A DNA stretch of 7,600 nt from an uncultured Methanobrevibacter sp. (GTDB lineage: Archaea > Methanobacteriota > Methanobacteria > Methanobacteriales > Methanobacteriaceae), in assembly GCF_937906425.1 (NCBI RefSeq), contig NZ_CALCYR010000036.1, positions 1 through 7,600 of the forward strand, written 5' to 3'. Position 1 is the first letter of the stretch, and each line of letters starts with the position of its first letter. The translations under genes were made by a program, and so were the position numbers. The notes beneath the pieces were generated by a model. That model was not told where the DNA came from. It saw only the letters and a list, made by a program, of their open reading frames with translations, and did not search any database. Positions 3,862-7,600 of this stretch are shown here, piece by piece.

Positions 3862-6180
3862 TTATTTATTTTTCCCTATTTTCCATGTTTTATTGATTTC
3901 TTCCTTAAAGAACTTATAAACATTCTCAGAACCAAAAATATTTTCCTTTTTATTCCAATTGCTTGGATGTAATATAAATGGATACTGTTGACTTCCTCCT
4001 GCTCCTCCATGGCTTCCTATAAGTTCCTCAAATGCATAAACCTCATCATTTTCAACATCATATTCGCTGTTTACAAGAATATCCGGTACATAAGTAAATC
4101 CATCTGTTCTTTTAAGCTTTTCAATAATATGTTCTCCATACTTTTCAAGGAAGTTCTCTCCCAAATGCTCTTCGCTGTTAAGGTAAAATACATTTTCATC
4201 CTTTAAAACTACTGTACCATATATATCAGATTTTACCATTAGAAAACCTATGCCTTCATGTGAAGCAAGTCCATTAATCAATCCAGGAAACGCATCTTCA
4301 ATCTGTTCATAGCTCATTCTATTGGACCAATCTGTAAAATAAATCAAGCCTAGATTTCCTGAAGCAAGAACAATTGTTTGTGCAGTTTCATTGCTTGTAA
4401 TCTGTTCATCTGAAATCTGGATATTTGTATCGAAATCACTTGACAAGGTGTTCAATCTTTCAATCATTGGCTCTTCACTTGAAAATAGGGTCCTTTTAGC
4501 TCTATTGATGTAGTCTGAACTTAAGTTGTTTTTTATCTCAAGCACTCTGTCCCATGTGTTAACAAGTTCTCCATCGAAACTGTTGCTGATTCTTTCCTTT
4601 GTATTGTCTATTGTGTTGTCTATTCTTTCTTTTGTATTGTCTATTGTATTGTCCAGTCTTTCTTTTGTATTGTCTATTGTGTTGTCTATTCTTTCCTTGG
4701 TGTTGTCAATTCTATTGTCAATTGCCATTTTGGACTTTTCAATTCTCTTGTCTAATTTTTCCTTGTTTTCATGTGCAATCGGTTTTATTGAAAACTTTTC
4801 AGCAAAGTGGTCGTCATTGGAATGGAGTATGCTGTGAACTCTTATGTGTTCCGGCAAATGTGTTTTAACCAAATCATTAAGGCTTATTTTGTACTTTTGC
4901 TTAAATGTAGGGCCATTTGATTGGCCATGATCTGATAGGATGATTAGATTATATTTTCTGTTGGACTTGTTTACTGCATTTTCAATATGCTCTATTTGCT
5001 TGTCGATTTGCCTTAGGCTATAGAATGAATCGAAGTCATCTATTCCTGAATGGTGGGCTATTTCATCATATCCCATATATGTTGCATAGATAACATTGTA
5101 TTGGCCTGCAAAGATGTCTCCTATGATTGTGAATGTGGTGGCTTCCCTAAGGACAACATTGGCTCCTGCACGAGAGGCAAAGTATTTTAAACCTCTCCAT
5201 CCTATTTTTGGCTGAATGTTTTTTACCAACTGTCTAATTCTGGAAATAAGTTCCATAATCATGTCAAATAGGAATAATATTAACATTCTGGCTATTACAA
5301 ATGGTGTTGAATATATGTAATACCATGTTCTTGTATTGATACTGTTTGGAGTGCTGAATCTGCTGAATGTTAGAATATAATCCTTTGCATCTCCTGAAAA
5401 CAGGTTTGATCTGCTTCCTCCATTATCTGATAAAAGACCTTTTCCATTGGAGATTCTTTTTTCAATCAGTTTTGAGTCATTGATTCCATTTGAGGAAATG
5501 ATTCTATTGTTATGTATTTTTTCAACCCAGCGGAATGCAGGGATATTGTCATTGTTTCCGTGTAAAATTCCTGCCTGTGATGAACTTGTTTGGCTTGAAA
5601 GATCAGTTTCCCATTGGACAAGATTGTGGCTGCCATTATCTATCCATCTTTTAAGGGTAGGCATGTCTCCATTTTCCAATGCCTGCTTAAGAATTTTATG
5701 TGATAATCCATCGATTTCCAAAAATATGAATCCTTCCTTGTCTGTAGGGGTTCTAAAAAATGTTTTCATCTCCTTTTCAAGAATGTAACGATAATATGTT
5801 GTATCGTCATTGATGTTTAGAATAATTGAAAGAATGGAGGAGATCACTCCTATAAGCAGGGGGATGCTGAAAATGGCAATTCCCCCTATTGAAACTCCAG
5901 GTAAAAATAGGCTGATTATGTATAGCAGTATTCCGTCAATGAGAAATGTTCCAAACCCAAGGGTGAGTACAAGGAATCTAAGTGAAATAAGTGTTATTCC
6001 ATGCCAAATCAGTGCGTTGATTAGTGATAAGGAGACTATGATGATAAATGCAGTTCTTAAATTGGGGATTATTATTCCTCCAAGGGTTTTTGTTATTGAA
6101 AAGAAAATAATCACTTCCAAAATCAAGTATATGGCTAACTTAATTACTTGTTTGATGTTATTTTCAATTCGATTTATCAT
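3862..6180 (-). CDS. Holin-like four-helix membrane module fused to an alkaline-phosphatase-superfamily phosphodiesterase
   Basis: A 772-residue membrane protein. Four hydrophobic segments in residues 13-123 resemble the Phage_holin_4_2 family; the rest is a type I phosphodiesterase/nucleotide-pyrophosphatase domain. The metal site appears complete: Asp157 (FLEIDGL), candidate nucleophile Thr198 (in SQTSSSQAG), Asp372 and His376 (GYDEIAHHSG), Asp417-His418 (LSDHGQ) and His724 (GSHGGAGG). Thr198 is assigned by alignment from memory to the Thr-Phe-Pro-Asn-His motif of the family. A fifth hydrophobic stretch lies at about 289-313. The same fusion is known to me from bacteria, chiefly actinobacteria, annotated as phage holin family or alkaline phosphatase family proteins; the substrate is unknown. 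Residues 475-529 form five 11-residue repeats that look like an insertion. Minus-strand GAGG ends six bases before the ATG. The gene appears monocistronic, convergent with the Ser-rich pair and divergent from the Fe-S carrier gene. Confidence 0.88.
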   Translation of the reverse strand: MINRIENNIKQVIKLAIYLILEVIIFFSITKTLGGIIIPNLRTAFIIIVSLSLINALIWHGITLISLRFLVLTLGFGTFLIDGILLYIISLFLPGVSIGGIAIFSIPLLIGVISSILSIILNINDDTTYYRYILEKEMKTFFRTPTDKEGFIFLEIDGLSHKILKQALENGDMPTLKRWIDNGSHNLVQWETDLSSQTSSSQAGILHGNNDNIPAFRWVEKIHNNRIISSNGINDSKLIEKRISNGKGLLSDNGGSRSNLFSGDAKDYILTFSRFSTPNSINTRTWYYIYSTPFVIARMLILFLFDMIMELISRIRQLVKNIQPKIGWRGLKYFASRAGANVVLREATTFTIIGDIFAGQYNVIYATYMGYDEIAHHSGIDDFDSFYSLRQIDKQIEHIENAVNKSNRKYNLIILSDHGQSNGPTFKQKYKISLNDLVKTHLPEHIRVHSILHSNDDHFAEKFSIKPIAHENKEKLDKRIEKSKMAIDNRIDNTKERIDNTIDNTKERLDNTIDNTKERIDNTIDNTKERISNSFDGELVNTWDRVLEIKNNLSSDYINRAKRTLFSSEEPMIERLNTLSSDFDTNIQISDEQITSNETAQTIVLASGNLGLIYFTDWSNRMSYEQIEDAFPGLINGLASHEGIGFLMVKSDIYGTVVLKDENVFYLNSEEHLGENFLEKYGEHIIEKLKRTDGFTYVPDILVNSEYDVENDEVYAFEELIGSHGGAGGSQQYPFILHPSNWNKKENIFGSENVYKFFKEEINKTWKIGKNK
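4594..4758 (-). repeat. Five 33-bp (11-residue) repeats inside the phosphodiesterase gene
   Basis: Residues 475-529 divide into five units: KLDKRIEKSKM, AIDNRIDNTKE, RIDNTIDNTKE, RLDNTIDNTKE and RIDNTIDNTKE. The last three are nearly identical at DNA level, so duplication is recent. Eleven residues are close to three turns of a helix, so a long amphipathic or right-handed coiled-coil rod is likely, with Ile/Leu at unit positions 2 and 6. It lies between metal ligands His418 and His724. Confidence 0.93.
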
Positions 6181-6186
6181 TCTTTG

Positions 6187-6190
6187 CCTC
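6187..6190 (-). promoter_or_regulatory. Ribosome binding site of the phosphodiesterase gene
   Basis: On the minus strand GAGG ends six bases before the ATG at 6180-6178, matching the spacing of the plus-strand genes and supporting this start. Confidence 0.7.
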
Positions 6191-6244
6191 TTTTAAGTTT
6201 AAAAATTAGTCAATATTTTATATTATTTTAATAAGATTAATAAA

Positions 6245-6260
6245 GTTTTATATATTTTAA
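6245..6260 (-). promoter_or_regulatory. Probable TATA promoter of the phosphodiesterase gene
   Basis: On the minus strand TTAAAATATATAAAAC contains a clear TATATAAA box. Transcription would start near 6227, giving a leader of about 45 nt before the ATG. It is the best TATA match in the divergent spacer. Confidence 0.5.
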
Positions 6261-6561
6261 TATTGATTTTCTTTAAAAATTTTTTAAAAAAATAATATTT
6301 AAATAGGTAAATTATTAAATATTAAACTGTTAAAAAGAATTTTAAAATTATTAAAATAAGAAATTAATTATTAGGAATAATTTAAAATTATTTTAAAAGA
6401 ATTTAATTTTTAGAACTTATTTAAATTTTTTTAATAGGAATTTAATTATAGAACTTTTTTACAATTGTTCAAATAAGAAATAACTTATTACAAAAAATTT
6501 AAATTAAGTCTTTAAGAAAACTAAAGGAATTTTTAGTTTTATTTTAATTTTTATGTTTATT
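6261..6561. other. AT-rich divergent intergenic region
   Basis: This stretch separates the phosphodiesterase and Fe-S carrier genes. It is almost all A and T with repeated short words (AATTTAATT, TAGGAAT, AATAAGAAAT). A promoter for the gene at 6571 must lie here or just outside, but no TATA box stands out from the background. No small gene or RNA was seen. Confidence 0.5.
6355..6490. repeat. Pair of 19-bp dyad motifs in the divergent spacer
   Basis: AATAAGAAATTAATTATTA (6355-6373) and AATAAGAAATAACTTATTA (6472-6490) match at 17 of 19 positions, 117 bases apart. Each is an inverted repeat; the second has perfect AATAAG/CTTATT arms. They could be regulator binding sites, but in such AT-rich DNA chance similarity is a real alternative. 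Confidence 0.35.
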
Positions 6562-6566
6562 GGTGA
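6562..6566 (+). promoter_or_regulatory. Ribosome binding site that fixes the start of the Fe-S carrier gene
   Basis: GGTGA matches the archaeal anti-Shine-Dalgarno and ends four bases before the ATG at 6571. The in-frame ATG at 6553 lies upstream of this site and has only A/T before it, so 6571 is the better start. Confidence 0.7.
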
Positions 6567-6570
6567 AAGT

Positions 6571-7431
6571 ATGGCAAATGGACATGGACATCATGGAGCT
6601 GCAAACTTAAGTCCTGAACAACAAAAAGCTATTATTGAACAGGAAATGAGGCTCTTTGAACATATGAAAAATATTAAATATAAAATTGCTGTTATGAGTG
6701 GAAAGGGCGGTGTAGGCAAATCTACCGTTGCCGCTAATTTGGCAGAGGCTTTCCAGAAAAAAGGATTATTGACAGGTATTCTTGATGCTGATATTCATGG
6801 ACCGAATATTCCTAAAATGTTGGATGTTGAAGGTGAGGATGTACTTATCAATAATGGTGAAATGATTCCTGTAATGAGTAAAAATGGAATTAAGGTTATG
6901 TCAATGGGTTTTTTAATTGATTCATTGGACACTCCAATCATTTGGAGAGGGCCTCAAAAATCAGGTTCCATCAAACAGTTTATGGCAGACACTGCATGGG
7001 GAGATCTTGACGTTTTAATCATTGATAACCCTCCAGGAACTGGAGATGAACCTTTGACAGTACTTCAGACCTTGCCAAATGTTGATGCAGTAATCATGGT
7101 TACCACACCTAATAGCTTGTCCCAGGAAGACGTTTTAAAATGTGTCGGCATGGTTAAGATGTTAAATATTGACAAGATTGGTCTTATTGAAAACATGTCT
7201 TATTATGTTTGCCCTCATTGCGGTGAAAAGACAAATATATTTGGTGAAAGTCAAGGGGAATCCTTTGCAAAGGAAATGGGAATTAAATACTTGGATAATC
7301 TACCTCTTACTGAACAAGTTCCAGAATCTGCAAATAAGGACAGTACTATGGTCAATTCATTTGCAGAGTCTGAAGTTGCAAAGAAATTTGTAGATATTGT
7401 TTCTAAAATCGAAGAGGAATTTTTAGAATAG
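6571..7431 (+). CDS. apbC: Mrp/NBP35/ApbC-type P-loop ATPase, iron-sulfur cluster carrier
   Basis: A 286-residue cytosolic P-loop NTPase of the Mrp/NBP35 branch of the SIMIBI class. Members of the family bind a 4Fe-4S cluster at a dimer interface and pass it to apo-proteins, an important task in methanogens with their many Fe-S enzymes. Visible motifs are the deviant Walker A GKGGVGKST (44-52, signature Lys45 and Lys50), the A' motif LDADIHGPNIPKM (71-83, Asp72), the Walker B region IIDNPPGTGD (150-159, Asp152) and the cluster-binding CPHC (Cys214 and Cys217). The N-terminus is His-rich (HGHHG, 5-9), a common trait of methanogen homologues that could bind metal; it lacks the four-Cys N-terminal cluster motif of eukaryotic NBP35. 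Length is normal. The start is chosen from the GGTGA site; starting at 6553 would add six residues. It appears monocistronic, divergent from the phosphodiesterase gene. Confidence 0.95.
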   Translation: MANGHGHHGAANLSPEQQKAIIEQEMRLFEHMKNIKYKIAVMSGKGGVGKSTVAANLAEAFQKKGLLTGILDADIHGPNIPKMLDVEGEDVLINNGEMIPVMSKNGIKVMSMGFLIDSLDTPIIWRGPQKSGSIKQFMADTAWGDLDVLIIDNPPGTGDEPLTVLQTLPNVDAVIMVTTPNSLSQEDVLKCVGMVKMLNIDKIGLIENMSYYVCPHCGEKTNIFGESQGESFAKEMGIKYLDNLPLTEQVPESANKDSTMVNSFAESEVAKKFVDIVSKIEEEFLE

Positions 7432-7465
7432 TTATTTAAATTTTTATTTTTCTATTTTTTTCTAT

Positions 7466-7487
7466 TTCCCATTTGGGGAATTTTTTT
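7466..7487 (+). terminator. Short hairpin plus T7 after the Fe-S carrier gene
   Basis: TTCCC (7466-7470) pairs with GGGAA (7476-7480) around a five-base loop, immediately followed by seven T (7481-7487). This is a compact intrinsic-terminator-like element 35 bases after the stop codon, and further T-rich runs follow it. Confidence 0.6.
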
Positions 7488-7504
7488 CTTGTTTCTACTT
7501 TTTT

Positions 7505-7600
7505 CTATTTTTTTCTTTTTTTTTAGATTTTTAAGCTTTTTTTATCTTTTTTCTATTTTTTTCTTTTTTTTTAGATTTTTAAGCTTTTTTTATCTTTTTT
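7505..7600. repeat. Exact 48-bp tandem repeat, two copies, running into the window edge
   Basis: Positions 7505-7552 and 7553-7600 are identical over 48 bases. Each unit contains T7, T9, T5, T7 and T6 runs separated by short words, including an AAGCTT site. The six T before 7505 match the end of a unit. The second copy ends exactly at the window edge, so the array may continue. It lies in the T-rich zone after the Fe-S carrier gene. Confidence 0.9.

Noticed and set aside
4526..4868. Plus-strand hydrophobic reading frames opposite the 11-residue repeats
   Set aside because: They are antisense shadows of the 33-bp repeats in the phosphodiesterase gene and have no convincing translation start.
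3862..6180. Phage origin for the minus-strand gene because of its holin-like helices
   Set aside because: The helices are fused to an enzyme domain and no phage genes, integrase or attachment site are nearby; the family name reflects sequence resemblance only.
6553..6570. Upstream ATG adding MFIGES to the Fe-S carrier
   Set aside because: No Shine-Dalgarno precedes it, while GGTGA sits correctly before the ATG at 6571, where the usual His-rich N-terminus of methanogen homologues begins.

Overview
The window reads as chromosomal DNA of a mesophilic methanogenic archaeon, most likely Methanobacteriales and close to Methanobrevibacter. The basis is a group II (archaeal) chaperonin gene, archaeal-style TATA boxes and GGTG-type Shine-Dalgarno sites, an Mrp/NBP35-type ATPase with a His-rich N-terminus, very AT-rich DNA, and Ser/Thr/Asn-rich membrane-anchored surface proteins. 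The genus is inferred, not proven.

Layout from left to right. Positions 1-533 have no gene: an 11-bp T-tract repeat (1-64), a strong hairpin (68-112) that probably marks the 3' end of a gene outside the window, then the promoter and a possibly long, folded leader for the chaperonin. The thermosome subunit gene (534-2150, +) ends in a predicted three-way RNA junction that starts inside the stop codon. An AT-rich gap follows, carrying a degenerate T-tract array and a new promoter. Next come two small genes in tandem (2610-3101 and 3140-3601, +), each encoding one membrane anchor plus a low-complexity Ser/Gly tail; they look like a co-transcribed pair of surface proteins. The second ends in a hairpin overlapping its stop codon, followed by a 10-bp phased T-tract array. 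Convergent to it is a large gene (3862-6180, -) for a four-helix, holin-like membrane module fused to an alkaline-phosphatase-superfamily phosphodiesterase domain, with an unusual 11-residue repeat block inside the catalytic domain. A 390-bp divergent spacer leads to an Mrp/NBP35/ApbC-type iron-sulfur carrier ATPase (6571-7431, +), then a small hairpin-plus-T terminator and an exact 48-bp tandem repeat that runs into the window edge.

The genes do not form one pathway. Two are housekeeping genes (protein folding, Fe-S cluster delivery) and three concern the membrane or cell surface. No defence system, CRISPR array, transposon, tRNA or rRNA was seen. The most unusual features are non-coding or repeat-based: folded RNA elements at plus-strand gene ends followed by helically phased T-tract arrays, and the in-frame 33-bp repeat inside the phosphodiesterase gene.
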